Shown: piece by piece, positions 17,301-26,254 of the stretch
How positions within the stretch are numbered: the first letter of the stretch is position 1
Layout: every line of letters begins with the position of its first letter
Assembly (NCBI GenBank): GCA_020026225.1
Contig: JAHHQU010000019.1
Location: forward strand, 1 to 40,771
Reading direction: 5' to 3'
From: Phocaeicola sp.
GTDB lineage: Bacteria; Bacteroidota; Bacteroidia; Bacteroidales; Bacteroidaceae
DNA: 40,771 nucleotides
Program-made: the position numbers and the translations under genes
The notes under the pieces: model-generated
Told to the model about the DNA's origin: nothing
The model's input: the letters and a program-made list of their open reading frames with translations, nothing else
Databases searched by the model: none

Positions 17301-17753
17301 CTTCTTGGCACAAAGCACCACATCGTTGGTGGCGTCCATAACCGACCATTCGGGAACCTTGATGCTTCCATCGGCTTTGTTTCGGGCACGCGAGCAGCTC
17401 CACACTGCTTTCAAAGGACAATCGTCCTTATCCGTGAAAACCAATTCAACCCAAGCGTTCAGGCAGCCTCTACGCATCATCATACGGGTATCGTCAATCT
17501 TAATTTCTTCCCGTTTTGAGGATAAGGTAAAAGTCTCGTTCGGGTCAACGTACCCCTCGTTCTTCGTGGCATGCAGACGAGGAGTCGTCCCATAAAGAGC
17601 CAAACAAATGGTATCGAGCAAGGTCGTCTTTCCGGCACCCGTCGGACCACAAATCAAAAAGCGGGAATCTTCCGCCAATGGTCCGTGCTCAAAATCTATT
17701 TCAGCATCACCGATGGATGCGATGTTATGAATGGTAAGTTTCTTGAATTTCAT
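14340..17753 (-). CDS. sbcC: SbcC, SMC-like subunit of the SbcCD nuclease
   Basis: A 1137-residue protein. The N-terminal ATPase half has Walker A GPTGAGKTT. Long heptad-type coiled coils run on either side of a zinc hook, EGEPCPLCGQPV, near residues 550-560, in the middle of the protein as expected. The C-terminal half has the signature TISGGESFFISLSLALGLSSL and Walker B MDTLFIDEGFGTLD. With SbcD it forms the Mre11-Rad50-type complex that cuts hairpins and DNA ends. It lies 21 bases after sbcD and is almost certainly cotranscribed with it. Length is in the usual range. Confidence 0.96.
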   Translation of the reverse strand: MKFKKLTIHNIASIGDAEIDFEHGPLAEDSRFLICGPTGAGKTTLLDTICLALYGTTPRLHATKNEGYVDPNETFTLSSKREEIKIDDTRMMMRRGCLNAWVELVFTDKDDCPLKAVWSCSRARNKADGSIKVPEWSVMDATNDVVLCAKKSEVASYIGEHIGLTFEQFCRTTMLAQGDFTKFLKSGENEKSDILEKLTGTAIYSEISKCIHVIKGEKDAACQQVKSKLQGVQLLEKEEVETIQSEQKELDVQAKKLASEEQQLMASLQWLVQLEKLKAEAERTKQVYNVQLAKSSAPEVKELEELLVDWDRTAAQRELWNTLAQSEETLAAKREEAVKLRDEYVRLLAGLADLQQKEEKMRQAKRKVDQYLSDEAPKAECYQQMGLIDSLVERRMKTLSYIHQVEVSLKSKESQLKGCDEALKRQKKQTDDLSVQVQEKEKNLQALTQKLDSLNYEGLLAARQDLNTQLTGLNEYRFLVEQCNQLHRLAQEKSEALKCVLGTVERFTSSLQEEEKKAKELELRVTEQEDVYKKQERACSDLMREYRKGLIEGEPCPLCGQPVTHLIPDEHFVSILQPLKESLEGVRIQWKEASKCLAESKAQLATALRDQTLKERELATARDHEEQVVAQKKAHALNQRFESEELPLEAIDAAMNHLKQREEELGKQLQSVGELQKQKEALQHEKDALVKASQAAADEVKEIEKKQTRIQEGVVLDRQTLEMHSQNMKETETNLSTYIDWSLYVEQGEVYLQKLHTGAQYYQMAQDKQRRVDTTLQEFVSDLSHVRQSQTAIESLQPDWKSLKAETASPMEQLPVHWVDFQSRVSVNKDNLQQLVNLKETASQALHRYFSEKEGVSEERLGRLAGLSSEEVKSLRESQQKMRDIVLRLKTEMETAEQNLAKHQRVQPQGELSAEADELKSRLEVVKSNLGTINQKMGMFAQTLETDRQNRIRFESITKELDLVTQEADRWSHLHTLFGSADGKKFRNIAQSYVLEQLLANANQYLLQFSSRYEMVCQPGSLTILLKDNEAGGVLRPTSTISGGESFFISLSLALGLSSLSRASFSMDTLFIDEGFGTLDSTYLSAVMDALERLHQMGGKKIGIISHVESLKERLTTQIQVSRINNTLSKVEVVSLL

Positions 17754-17774
17754 GTACGTACACAGCTTTAAAGA

Positions 17775-18980
17775 TTATTGGTCAGATTGACTCACCTGAC
17801 GGATTACTTGCTTAAGCAGCCCTCTCAAGTCCTCCTGCATGGGCTGACCGAACCTGCTCTCGTAATAGAGATCGGCTATATCCAAAGGCGACCGTGCCTT
17901 CATCTGATCCACATCAAGGAAAGTACGGACAGACGCAGTCGTTTCTTCATTCTTTTCCCATTGGAAGCAGCAAAAACGGCATGCCTTGTCCGCTGTTGCC
18001 AGACAAGCTCTTTCCATGGCATTATGAGGAGGCACGTCCGTAAGTTTCACGTGCAAGCGAAGGTAAGCCTTCTCCTCAGATGGATAACTTTCCAACAGAC
18101 GAAGTGCTTCTTCAAAATCTACGGCATCGTGTGGGAAAGTCTTCAAAGGCCAAGGATTATGGATAGGAAGAATGCTGATGGCAGGTACTGCTCCTCGTTC
18201 AGACAAATCAACGATGGTTACCGAATGAGGATAGTTTTCTTCAAAATTTACAGGAATGGGACTTCCGCAATACCGAGCACGTTCTCCAATCATCTGAGGA
18301 CAATGAATGTGACCTAAAGCCAAATAATCAAAATCCACCTTCAATTCCGAGATATCGGTATATTCCATTCCTCCTCGCACTTCATCGTGTCCTGTAATGT
18401 TGCAGCCCGTGAGAGCCATGTGAACCATCATCACGACCGGCAACTGTTCCTGATTGACTTCATTGACCTTTTCTGCCAAAGTCTGAAAAAAGACCTTCTG
18501 TCTCTCCTCCCGAGGTGTATCATCGTTTACCAAAGGGAAAGAATGAGGAAAGATATGAGGAAGTGCGACTACATAACCACACAGCTCGCCCACTTTGTTT
18601 CGAACAGGAAGGATATGCTTTTTAAAATCAATCTGTCCTTCCGTCTTTTCAACGTGTCCAATCACATGCACTCCCAAATGGTCCCATAAAGTACGTGTCA
18701 CCTCCAATCGGGAACTGCTGTCATGATTGCCGGCAATGACTACAATCTGCATGGCAGGACATGCCGCACGTATGGCATCTAACTTGTCGGTAAACAAACG
18801 CATCACCGCATTTGAAGGAGTCGCATTGTGATAGATATCTCCCGACAAGGCCATCACATCGGGCTGCTCCTTCCGGACAATCTCCTCCAATTGTTCCAAA
18901 AAGGCCACATGCTCTTCGGTACGGCTATATGAATAAAACTCCTGACCCAAATGCCAGTCGCTTGTATGTAAAATCTTCAT
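17775..18980 (-). CDS. sbcD: SbcD, nuclease subunit of the SbcCD complex
   Basis: A 401-residue calcineurin-like phosphoesterase. The Mre11-type metal motifs appear in order: TSDWHLG (residues 7-13), LSGDIYHN, IAGNHDSSSR, MMVHMALTG and LGHIHCPQ. The start at 18980 directly precedes the conserved MKILHTSDWH. It is the first gene of the sbcDC pair, with a minus-strand -7 element (TAAATTTG) at 19007-19014. The palindrome at 5001-5054 in this window is the kind of structure this enzyme attacks. Confidence 0.95.
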   Translation of the reverse strand: MKILHTSDWHLGQEFYSYSRTEEHVAFLEQLEEIVRKEQPDVMALSGDIYHNATPSNAVMRLFTDKLDAIRAACPAMQIVVIAGNHDSSSRLEVTRTLWDHLGVHVIGHVEKTEGQIDFKKHILPVRNKVGELCGYVVALPHIFPHSFPLVNDDTPREERQKVFFQTLAEKVNEVNQEQLPVVMMVHMALTGCNITGHDEVRGGMEYTDISELKVDFDYLALGHIHCPQMIGERARYCGSPIPVNFEENYPHSVTIVDLSERGAVPAISILPIHNPWPLKTFPHDAVDFEEALRLLESYPSEEKAYLRLHVKLTDVPPHNAMERACLATADKACRFCCFQWEKNEETTASVRTFLDVDQMKARSPLDIADLYYESRFGQPMQEDLRGLLKQVIRQVSQSDQ

Positions 18981-19006
18981 AGGTTCTATTGTTTTTCCTG
19001 TTTATG

Positions 19007-19014
19007 CAAATTTA
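19007..19014 (-). promoter_or_regulatory. -7 promoter element of sbcDC
   Basis: The minus strand reads TAAATTTG, fitting TAnnTTTG, 27 bases before the sbcD ATG. Confidence 0.5.
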
Positions 19015-19031
19015 CGAAAATACAGGCAAAA

Positions 19032-19095
19032 AAAGGCATACACCTCAGACAAGTTAGCGCTTCACAAGAAAGCAAACTCCCAGATGTATGCCTTT
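19032..19095 (-). terminator. Terminator of the first GH29 gene
   Basis: An 11-bp perfect stem (19032-19042 with 19085-19095) with a 42-base loop. On the minus strand it is followed by a run of T. It lies 38 bases past the GH29 stop codon. Confidence 0.7.
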
Positions 19096-19132
19096 ATCTA
19101 TACCCTGCCGAACAGGATAGAAAAATCACTTA

Positions 19133-21016
19133 TTATTTCACTGCCATTTCAGCAATTCCCATCGGTTCTTCCGATTTCACCATCTTCACGGCTTCCAATT
19201 TCACGAAGCGCGCATGCACTGGTGTAAAGTAAACCGATTGCAACATCGGATTATTCTGGATATTGGAGAATTCTCCCTCTTTAACCACCTGATGGATTGC
19301 ATTGGCCTCCATACCTACCGACAAGCGGTAATTAGCAATCAAGCCTTTATTGTATTCACCCTGATCGGGCAAGTAATAGAATGATGAGATGGTACATTCC
19401 TTACCCAAATCGAGAATGACTGACTGTCCGTCTGCAAAATACGTAGTCTTCTCATCTCCGTCAGAAACTTTCTGAGCTTCATCCGATTTGACTCCATACA
19501 AAGAGAAAGGCAAACCTTTAACCGACTGAGCTGCATGACAGAAAGCTACATCCGTCGTTTCTCCAGCATAAAATGCCTCTACGTTATTGATGGTCAAGCA
19601 TGCACGGGCATCGGTGAATCGGATGCGGATGGCTTCGGTCTCTACGGTTTCAAAGCGAAGCAAACGCTTGTATCCTACAGTCGTAGTTTCTTCATTCAAA
19701 GTAACAGGAAGCCATTGGCCCTTGTTCTCATATTCTACTACGAATGATTTCACACGCTGTCCCAACGGAATGTATTCCTGGATCATCAAGCGGTTGAGTC
19801 GAGTCGGCTTATCCAAGCGGAAAGTAGCTGTAGCCGCTGTCACTCCGTCGTTTGTAGCCCAATAAGTCTCGTAATCACCGTCAGTCATGGCCTGAGCACA
19901 GTAAGTGCCACCACGTTCATCGGAAACTTGAGCCACTACTCCCTTCAAGAGGTTGTTTGCCAACTGCTTTTGGATATTCTTATGGAAATCAACTGCATGA
20001 GCCGAATCTACAGGGTGAACCAAGCCGTCACGGTCTACTGGGAAATTCAGCAACAGGGTGGCATTGTGTCCTACACTGCGATAATACAAATCGGTCAACA
20101 GGTCTACAGTCTTTACCTTATCATCTTCTTCCGGATGATAGAACCATCCCGGACGAATAGACACGTCACATTCAGCAGCCGTCCACTGGTTGCCATCGGC
20201 ATGACCATACTGCAATTCACGATATTTCGCATAACCTGGGTACACTTCACCTGCTCGTAAGAATGACCAGTTGGTAGCTCCGGCAAAACCGCTTTCATTT
20301 CCTACCCAACGAGCTCCAGGTCCTCCGTCTGAGAACACCACTGCATTTGGCTGAAGTTTGTTGACCGTCTCAAATATTCTCGGGTAATTATAGTAGGCCT
20401 TGCGGTCAATGGAACGAGTTTCTTTTGCACCGCCATACCATCCGTCACCGCCATTTGCTCCATCGAACCATACTTCGAAGACTTCCCCATATTGAGTCAT
20501 CAGTTCGTTCAACTGCTTGTAGAAATAATCGATATACTCTGGGGAACCATATTGTGCATGGTTGCGGTCCCAAGGTGACAAATAAACGGCAAACTTGATA
20601 CCATATTTCTTACAAGCTGCTGCCAGTTCAGCAACGACATCTCCTTTTCCGTCTTTATACGGAGTATTGCGGATACAATATTCGGTTAACTGAGTAGGCC
20701 ACAAGCAGAACCCGTCATGATGTTTTGCGGTAAGAATTACCCCTTTCATGCCAGCATTGACAAATGTCTTGACCCATTGTTCGCAATCCAGCTTTTTCGG
20801 ATTGAATGTTTTGGGATCTGAATCACCATATCCCCACTCACGGTCATTAAAGGTATTCAATCCAAAATGAACGAAAGCATAGGTTTCCATCTTCTGCCAG
20901 TTGACCTGACGAGGCTCGGGAATTGGTAAGATAGGTTCAGGAGCATTCACTTTCGGTTGGCAAGCACACAAGCCAGCCGTCAATGCGACACAGAATAATT
21001 TGTAGTTCCTTTTCAT
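19133..21016 (-). CDS. GH29 alpha-L-fucosidase with C-terminal F5/8 type C (discoidin) domain
   Basis: A 627-residue protein with a short lipoprotein-type signal (AGLCAC, Cys19). The GH29 barrel covers about 30-370: AFVHFGLNTFNDREWGYG, AKHHDGFCLWPT and YGEVFEVWFDGANGG, where Asp185 is the expected nucleophile. C-terminal beta modules follow at about 370-627. One is discoidin-like (ATATFRLDKPTRLNRLMIQEY, RIRFTDARACLTINNVEAFY) and a second jelly-roll-like unit is at 495-627. The architecture resembles 1,3/1,4-fucosidases of the GH29-B group, which act on Lewis-type or branched fucosylated glycans. That subgroup is an inference. It is followed upstream by two more GH29 genes on the same strand but has its own promoter, with a -7 element (TACCTTTG) at 21147-21154. 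Confidence 0.9.
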   Translation of the reverse strand: MKRNYKLFCVALTAGLCACQPKVNAPEPILPIPEPRQVNWQKMETYAFVHFGLNTFNDREWGYGDSDPKTFNPKKLDCEQWVKTFVNAGMKGVILTAKHHDGFCLWPTQLTEYCIRNTPYKDGKGDVVAELAAACKKYGIKFAVYLSPWDRNHAQYGSPEYIDYFYKQLNELMTQYGEVFEVWFDGANGGDGWYGGAKETRSIDRKAYYNYPRIFETVNKLQPNAVVFSDGGPGARWVGNESGFAGATNWSFLRAGEVYPGYAKYRELQYGHADGNQWTAAECDVSIRPGWFYHPEEDDKVKTVDLLTDLYYRSVGHNATLLLNFPVDRDGLVHPVDSAHAVDFHKNIQKQLANNLLKGVVAQVSDERGGTYCAQAMTDGDYETYWATNDGVTAATATFRLDKPTRLNRLMIQEYIPLGQRVKSFVVEYENKGQWLPVTLNEETTTVGYKRLLRFETVETEAIRIRFTDARACLTINNVEAFYAGETTDVAFCHAAQSVKGLPFSLYGVKSDEAQKVSDGDEKTTYFADGQSVILDLGKECTISSFYYLPDQGEYNKGLIANYRLSVGMEANAIHQVVKEGEFSNIQNNPMLQSVYFTPVHARFVKLEAVKMVKSEEPMGIAEMAVK

Positions 21017-21146
21017 AAAATTAGGTTATATATCGTTTAAAAAATTATGCGACTATGAGTGATAAGATTAGCAGCTCATGCTTGGAGAGAAAGGCTTTCG
21101 TTTCTTCTGAATTGAAAGGAATACAGCACGACTCCCACACGGCATA

Positions 21147-21154
21147 CAAAGGTA
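21147..21154 (-). promoter_or_regulatory. -7 promoter element of the discoidin GH29 gene
   Basis: The minus strand reads TACCTTTG. It gives a leader of about 120 bases before the ATG at 21016. Confidence 0.45.
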
Positions 21155-21251
21155 TCTTTTTCCACTCACATCTACAAGAATCCGCAATCAAAAAGAGAGA
21201 AAAATCCTTTTTTGGTTACGAATAGGAAGGAAAAGAAAGCCGTTATCCAAA

Positions 21252-22628
21252 CTATTTCTTAAGTTTGAATTCAAATGCTAACGGTTCGTTCTTGAGATGC
21301 TTGGGCAACTTAACGATGACTTTATTTCCATCCTTCTTATAAGACACCCGTTTGTTCGTTGCAAGAAGCTTCATCTTTCCTGCAGGCAGATTGCCTGTCC
21401 ACTCAATTGTTTCCGGCAAATCCTCACCTTCTGGAAGTGCATAGATGGCATAAAGAGTTTCTCCATCTTTGTCGGCGGTAAACCAAGTATTTCCGCTGTG
21501 GTAATTCGGCGTATTACGGGTAGCATAGATAGCCTTGCCGTTCTTCTGCAACCATTCGCCTACTTCATGCAGACGGATCTTCACTTCTTCTTGAATGAGA
21601 CCCTGCGGTGTAGGACCTACGCCCAATGCATAGCATCCACCTTTTGCACAGATCTCAGCCAAGGTATTGATGACCTTCTGAGCCGATTTGAACTTCTGTT
21701 TAGGAGTCCATCCCCAGTTATTGGTCAGCGGAATGCAACTTTCCCATGGGATGTCCAGCTGAGTTTCTGGAATAGTTCCTTCTGGAGTCTGGTAATTTTC
21801 ATTTTTTCCACGGATGGTTCTATCCACCGAAATCAAGCCCGGATTCTTTACGCGTGCTTTCTCCAGCACGGCATCCAAATTGATTTCTTCGCCTGTCACC
21901 CAACCGCCGTCAAGCCAAAGGATATCAAATTTACCGTAATCGGACATTAATTCGTCCAACTGATTCATGGTAAACTGCTGGTAATTTTTCCACCATTCCG
22001 GATGCAGCTCCCTATGATAGTTTTCCTTACGAGTAGCCGGTGCCAGATTCGGGCTCCAATACCATTCACAATGCCAGTCGGGTTTTGAGAAATAGCATCC
22101 TATCATAAAGTTCTTCTGACGGAATGCATCAAACACATGATATGCTACATTCTTGCGCGGATGATTCTTGAATGCTCCATGAGTGATGGAGAAGTCCGTA
22201 TATTTCGAGTCATACATACAGAATCCATCGTGGTGTTTGGTAGTAAAAATCATGTACTTCATACCGGCATCTTCCATTACTTCGGCCCACTGCTCCGGAT
22301 TGAAGTCTACCGGATTCAATTCATCTTTCAAGCCGTTATACCAGTCTACCACTTCATAATACGGTTTTTTACGACGAATCCAATCCACGTCCTCGGGACA
22401 AAGTTGCCATGATTCTCCCAATCCGGGAACCGAATACAATCCCCAATGGAACAACACTCCAAATTTCAAGTCTTGCCATTGGTCAATTTTCTGCAGAACC
22501 TTTTCATCTGTAGGCCATACATAATCAGATGTTTCAGACTGTGCATGCGTATAAGTTTCCTGTGCATTCACGTTGAAAGTGAATGCCGCTCCAGCCAAGC
22601 AGGCTGCTATCTTTTTCCAATTTTTCAT
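21252..22628 (-). CDS. GH29 alpha-L-fucosidase, downstream tandem copy
   Basis: A 458-residue protein. The signal peptide ends in NVNAQ (about residue 22). A single GH29 domain has VLFHWGLYSVPG, FTTKHHDGFCMYDSKYTDFS and FDILWLDGGWV; Asp240 is the expected nucleophile. A short C-terminal beta region (EGEDLPETIEWTGNLPAGKMKLL) ends the protein. It lacks the discoidin domain of its neighbour. It aligns without gaps with the gene just upstream (22681-24054) for at least the first 240 residues; residues 111-140 differ at only two positions. The 52-base gap between the two suggests one transcript. Substrate linkage cannot be told from sequence. Confidence 0.92.
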   Translation of the reverse strand: MKNWKKIAACLAGAAFTFNVNAQETYTHAQSETSDYVWPTDEKVLQKIDQWQDLKFGVLFHWGLYSVPGLGESWQLCPEDVDWIRRKKPYYEVVDWYNGLKDELNPVDFNPEQWAEVMEDAGMKYMIFTTKHHDGFCMYDSKYTDFSITHGAFKNHPRKNVAYHVFDAFRQKNFMIGCYFSKPDWHCEWYWSPNLAPATRKENYHRELHPEWWKNYQQFTMNQLDELMSDYGKFDILWLDGGWVTGEEINLDAVLEKARVKNPGLISVDRTIRGKNENYQTPEGTIPETQLDIPWESCIPLTNNWGWTPKQKFKSAQKVINTLAEICAKGGCYALGVGPTPQGLIQEEVKIRLHEVGEWLQKNGKAIYATRNTPNYHSGNTWFTADKDGETLYAIYALPEGEDLPETIEWTGNLPAGKMKLLATNKRVSYKKDGNKVIVKLPKHLKNEPLAFEFKLKK

Positions 22629-22680
22629 AGGTTTTCTTTTCTGATATCTGTTCCTTTATTCAAGGCTTTTATACTTCGGA

Positions 22681-24054
22681 TTATTTCACTCTGAACTGCA
22701 AAGCTACGGCTTCGTTTTTCAAGCCTTTCGGCAAGGTGACGGTCACCTTGTCACCGTTGCAACGATAAGCCACGCGACGGCCGTTGGATACCAAGGTCAT
22801 GCTGCCTTTAGGAAGATTTCCTTGCCATTCGATGGTAGAAGGGAGCTTTTCTCCTTCAGGCAACGCATAGATGGCATAAATTGTCTTACCATCCTTATCG
22901 GCGGTAAACCAAGTGTTTCCTGCATGATAATTGGGAGTGGTACGAGTGCTATAAATAGCCTTGCCGTTGGTACGGAGCCATTGTCCTACTACGTGCAGCA
23001 AATCGGCCACTTCTTTCTGGATGAGGCCGTCTGGTGTAGGGCCTACGCCCAACACATAGCAACCGCCTTTCGCACAGATTTCAATCAAAGTATTCAAGAC
23101 CTTCTGTGAAGATTTGAAACGAGGTCTTTTGCTCCATCCCCAATTTCCTGCCAAAGGAATACAGCTCTCCCATGGAATATTCAACTGAGTCTTTGGGATG
23201 GTGCCTTCGGGAGTTTGGTAATTTTCATTTTTTCCACGAATGGTTCTGTCTACTGCTATCAATCCCGGATTGTTCACACGGGCCTTCTCCAGCACCTTGT
23301 CCAATCCGATCTCATCACCGGTCACCCAACCGCCGTCAAGCCAAAGTATATCAAATTTTCCATAATCGGACATCAGCTCGTTCAACTGATTAGAGGTAAA
23401 TTCCTGATAGTTCTTCCACCAGTCAGGATGTAAGTTACGCTTGTAATTCTCTCTACGCGTAGGAGTCGGGAAATAAGGACTCCAATACCATTCGCAGTGC
23501 CAGTCGGGTTTAGAGAAATAACACCCTATCATAAAGTTCTTCTGACGAAAAGCATCAAAGACATGGTATGCCACATTCATACGAGGATGATTACCGAAAG
23601 GAGTTGTCTTTACCGAAAAATCAGTATATTTTGAGTCGAACAGACAGAATCCATCGTGATGCTTGGTAGTAAAAATCATGTACTTCATACCGGCATCTTC
23701 CATCACCTCAGCCCACTGTTCCGGATTGAAGTTTACTGGATTGAACTGATCTTTAAAGCTGTAATACCATTTTTTTGATTCAACGTAATTGCGGTGATGA
23801 CCTAACCAATTCACGTCTTCCGAACATAAGCCCCATGATTCGCAAATACCGGGAACAGAATAAATTCCCCAATGAAACAACACACCGAACTTCAAGTCCT
23901 GCCACTCGTCGATTTTGTCCAAAACCTTCGAGTCAGTCGGCCATACATAGTCGGCCGTTTCAGACTGCTGGTGAACATAAGACTCTTGCGCATTCATACT
24001 CAGCGTAAGAGCTGTGCCTGCAAGGCAGGCAACCATTCTTTTCCAATTTTTCAT
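22681..24054 (-). CDS. GH29 alpha-L-fucosidase, upstream tandem copy
   Basis: 457 residues from the ATG at 24054. The frame is open to 24162, but the ATG at 24054 starts a clear signal peptide (MKNWKRMVACLAGTALTLSM, then NAQ) identical in form to its paralogue. A -7 element at 24164-24171 also lies over the upstream candidate start. Motifs are FGVLFHWGIYSVPG, FTTKHHDGFCLFDSKYTDFS and FDILWLDGGWV with Asp240. Differences from the paralogue cluster around residues 71-105 and 150-200, regions that could line the active-site rim. It is the first gene of a two-gene fucosidase operon. Confidence 0.92.
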   Translation of the reverse strand: MKNWKRMVACLAGTALTLSMNAQESYVHQQSETADYVWPTDSKVLDKIDEWQDLKFGVLFHWGIYSVPGICESWGLCSEDVNWLGHHRNYVESKKWYYSFKDQFNPVNFNPEQWAEVMEDAGMKYMIFTTKHHDGFCLFDSKYTDFSVKTTPFGNHPRMNVAYHVFDAFRQKNFMIGCYFSKPDWHCEWYWSPYFPTPTRRENYKRNLHPDWWKNYQEFTSNQLNELMSDYGKFDILWLDGGWVTGDEIGLDKVLEKARVNNPGLIAVDRTIRGKNENYQTPEGTIPKTQLNIPWESCIPLAGNWGWSKRPRFKSSQKVLNTLIEICAKGGCYVLGVGPTPDGLIQKEVADLLHVVGQWLRTNGKAIYSTRTTPNYHAGNTWFTADKDGKTIYAIYALPEGEKLPSTIEWQGNLPKGSMTLVSNGRRVAYRCNGDKVTVTLPKGLKNEAVALQFRVK

Positions 24055-24163
24055 AGATAAAATTTTACAATGATAGTTTGATAAAAGGTATAAGCACACA
24101 GTGCAATACCCCGCAATTTTCCCGTGTGCTCCTATATTTCCATGCAACCAGGAAAGACACAAG

Positions 24164-24171
24164 CAAATTTA
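24164..24171 (-). promoter_or_regulatory. -7 promoter element of the tandem fucosidase operon
   Basis: The minus strand reads TAAATTTG. It implies a leader of about 100 bases before the ATG at 24054 and argues against the longer frame. Confidence 0.45.
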
Positions 24172-24268
24172 GATATTCTGCCATGAATATACAAGAGCAA
24201 AACGCTTTATTCACGCCATAGGAAAGTTTTTCTGCCAAAGAGCCACCGTACGCCGGTACAAACGGCTA

Positions 24269-26029
24269 TTACTCCTTTCCATCTACTGAGTCTTCTGGTT
24301 TCTGGTTCTTCGGATGGTGAACAGCACTTTTCAGTCTCGACGCTTCACACTCCGCCATCTGTTCTTTGATATAGAGCAAATTACGCATAGCGAATTCCGT
24401 TTCTTCCCCATCTCTCATCATTTGGTTGAGTATTTCTTCAGCCATTGAGAAACGTGATTCGTAGAGATACATACGCACCAAGTGACGCTTCAAGAAAAGA
24501 TAGAACTTGTACTCCCGATTGTTTTCTTCTTTATCTAACGACTCATCGGCAAGAGACCTCAGGCATTCCTTTATAATACGAATGGCATTACTGTCCTTCA
24601 ACCGGCACAGACAGCTGATATACATCTCCAAAGAATCCAAAGTAGCATTCTCACGGGCCTTGTCCAAATAATAATAAGCCCGATCATCCATCTTGAGACG
24701 AAGATAGATACTTCCCATGTACAAGGCAATGTCGGGAAGTTGCTTGACTTCCTCAGGATAGGCCGAACGCAATCGATTCAATTGTTGGAAGATACGACGC
24801 ATATAGAAAAGAGATTGGAACAGACAATTCTCATTATAGAATTTCATGGCCCAATACAAATCGTCTTGAACAGTGGGATGCAAAGCAGTCACCAACAACA
24901 GCTGTTCTGGTGTCAGTTTAGCTTCTTTTGGATTACCGTGCAGACCTACCACCTCTCCCACCATATATTTGGCTTCCCAATAGTCCTCCCGAGGACTCGT
25001 CAGACGGATTTCTACGGTAGTCCTGCAACTTCCACCTACGACCTGATTGCTCTGGATACTTTCAATGGCGGTTCCGCTGGCTATCACATTCAACCGGAAG
25101 AAGAGCGACCTGGAAGAAGAACTGGGCAATTTCGTGAGATGGGCTATCACATCCTGCATTTCAAAGTGCATAATCAAAGTAATGGAAGTGATTTCCTCAC
25201 GAGAGGGATGACTACGAACATAAGAGCGCAGGTCGAATTCTTTCGCCTTTTCAGCCTCTCCGATGACCTCCATTGTCTGATCGGTAATTACCTGCAAGGA
25301 AACGATATCGCCAAGTCCAGAACGAACATATTGTGCGGCCAGACTACACGGCTTCAAGCTTTCATCCGAAGGAGTTTCCTGATCGACAGCATCGTAATCT
25401 CCTGCTTCCATCATGCGTTTTGCCAATTCCAACTTATTGATGAAATCTTTCTTTCCCAAAAGTTCCGTCAAGGATTGTTCGTCCATTCGGAATTCTTCAA
25501 AGCGAAGACAAAAATCACGAGACACGGTAAAAGCATCCACCAAGACCGAACGGATGAAGCGGACGACCGACTGAGCACTTCCTCGAAGCGAGAAGAAATG
25601 CGACAAACACACCCGGACCGGTTTTTCGCTTCTACCATTGGGAGCGTCACGCAAGAAGCAACTCCACTTGCTGAAATCACTGTTTATGTCATTGGCCACC
25701 ATAGCTGCTTTTACGGTTTCCTCGTAAGTACAGGCCAGAATGTTATCCAACGATACGGTTAAGGTATCAGCGGCAAACTGAAAGAGAAAGCGGCTTCCCT
25801 GAAAATCCACCCAATATATGTTTTGCTTACTGGTTGGATAAAATTGAACACGAAGTCTCTCCATCACCTCTTTCGGCGACAACACAGCTTGGGGATTTCT
25901 CGATTTCCTTGAGGAAGCAGCTCCTGTAGAAGATTCACTCCCTTCAGACTTTCCTTCTGCCGAAGATGATTCATTTGTAGAGTGTGACAAATTCTTAAAA
26001 AACTGTTCAATAAATGTTTCTTTACTCAT
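24269..26029 (-). CDS. Cytoplasmic protein with tetratricopeptide-like C-terminus, function unknown
   Basis: A 586-residue protein with no signal peptide. Residues 1-48 are a low-complexity Ser/Glu/Gly linker after a short helix (ETFIEQFFKNL). Residues 48-345 are a mixed alpha/beta region without a recognised motif, with hints of a repeated alpha/beta sensor fold (VQFYPTSKQNIYWVDFQGSRFLFQ). Residues about 370-570 are helical pairs of TPR type (ALYMGSIYLRLKMDDRAYYYLDKA, LVRMYLYESRFSMAEEILNQM). It may be a scaffold or a stress-related protein. It is transcribed on the same strand as fsa, 225 bases downstream of it, and separated from it by a hairpin. Confidence 0.75.
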   Translation of the reverse strand: MSKETFIEQFFKNLSHSTNESSSAEGKSEGSESSTGAASSRKSRNPQAVLSPKEVMERLRVQFYPTSKQNIYWVDFQGSRFLFQFAADTLTVSLDNILACTYEETVKAAMVANDINSDFSKWSCFLRDAPNGRSEKPVRVCLSHFFSLRGSAQSVVRFIRSVLVDAFTVSRDFCLRFEEFRMDEQSLTELLGKKDFINKLELAKRMMEAGDYDAVDQETPSDESLKPCSLAAQYVRSGLGDIVSLQVITDQTMEVIGEAEKAKEFDLRSYVRSHPSREEITSITLIMHFEMQDVIAHLTKLPSSSSRSLFFRLNVIASGTAIESIQSNQVVGGSCRTTVEIRLTSPREDYWEAKYMVGEVVGLHGNPKEAKLTPEQLLLVTALHPTVQDDLYWAMKFYNENCLFQSLFYMRRIFQQLNRLRSAYPEEVKQLPDIALYMGSIYLRLKMDDRAYYYLDKARENATLDSLEMYISCLCRLKDSNAIRIIKECLRSLADESLDKEENNREYKFYLFLKRHLVRMYLYESRFSMAEEILNQMMRDGEETEFAMRNLLYIKEQMAECEASRLKSAVHHPKNQKPEDSVDGKE

Positions 26030-26153
26030 AGTTCTATTTGTATTTCTTATATGTACCCCTGATTCTTGTCACTTACTGAGAAGAACCTGATTTCAGCTTT
26101 TCACCCTCGAATACAGCGGATATAGCAGAGAGAGGGGAAATTTTCCAAAATAA

Positions 26154-26210
26154 TTCAAAAGACGAAGCACATGCATTGAGTTCCTCATGTTTATAGCTTC
26201 ATCTTTTGAA
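26154..26210 (-). terminator. Hairpin terminator downstream of the transaldolase gene
   Basis: A 15-base inverted repeat (26154-26168 with 26196-26210) has one mismatch. A further short stem (ACATG with CATGT) lies inside the loop. On the minus strand it is followed by a T-rich stretch. It lies 45 bases past the transaldolase stop. Confidence 0.6.
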
Positions 26211-26254
26211 GAACGGACAGACAGTCCGTCAAGATCGGACAGAATGAAACAAGA

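Noticed and set aside
19133..24054. Classical polysaccharide utilisation locus around the fucosidases.
   Set aside because: No susC, susD, hybrid two-component sensor or sigma/anti-sigma pair is in the window.
24054..24162. Upstream extension of the third fucosidase to a 493-residue frame.
   Set aside because: The extra residues precede a perfect signal peptide and overlap the likely promoter region.
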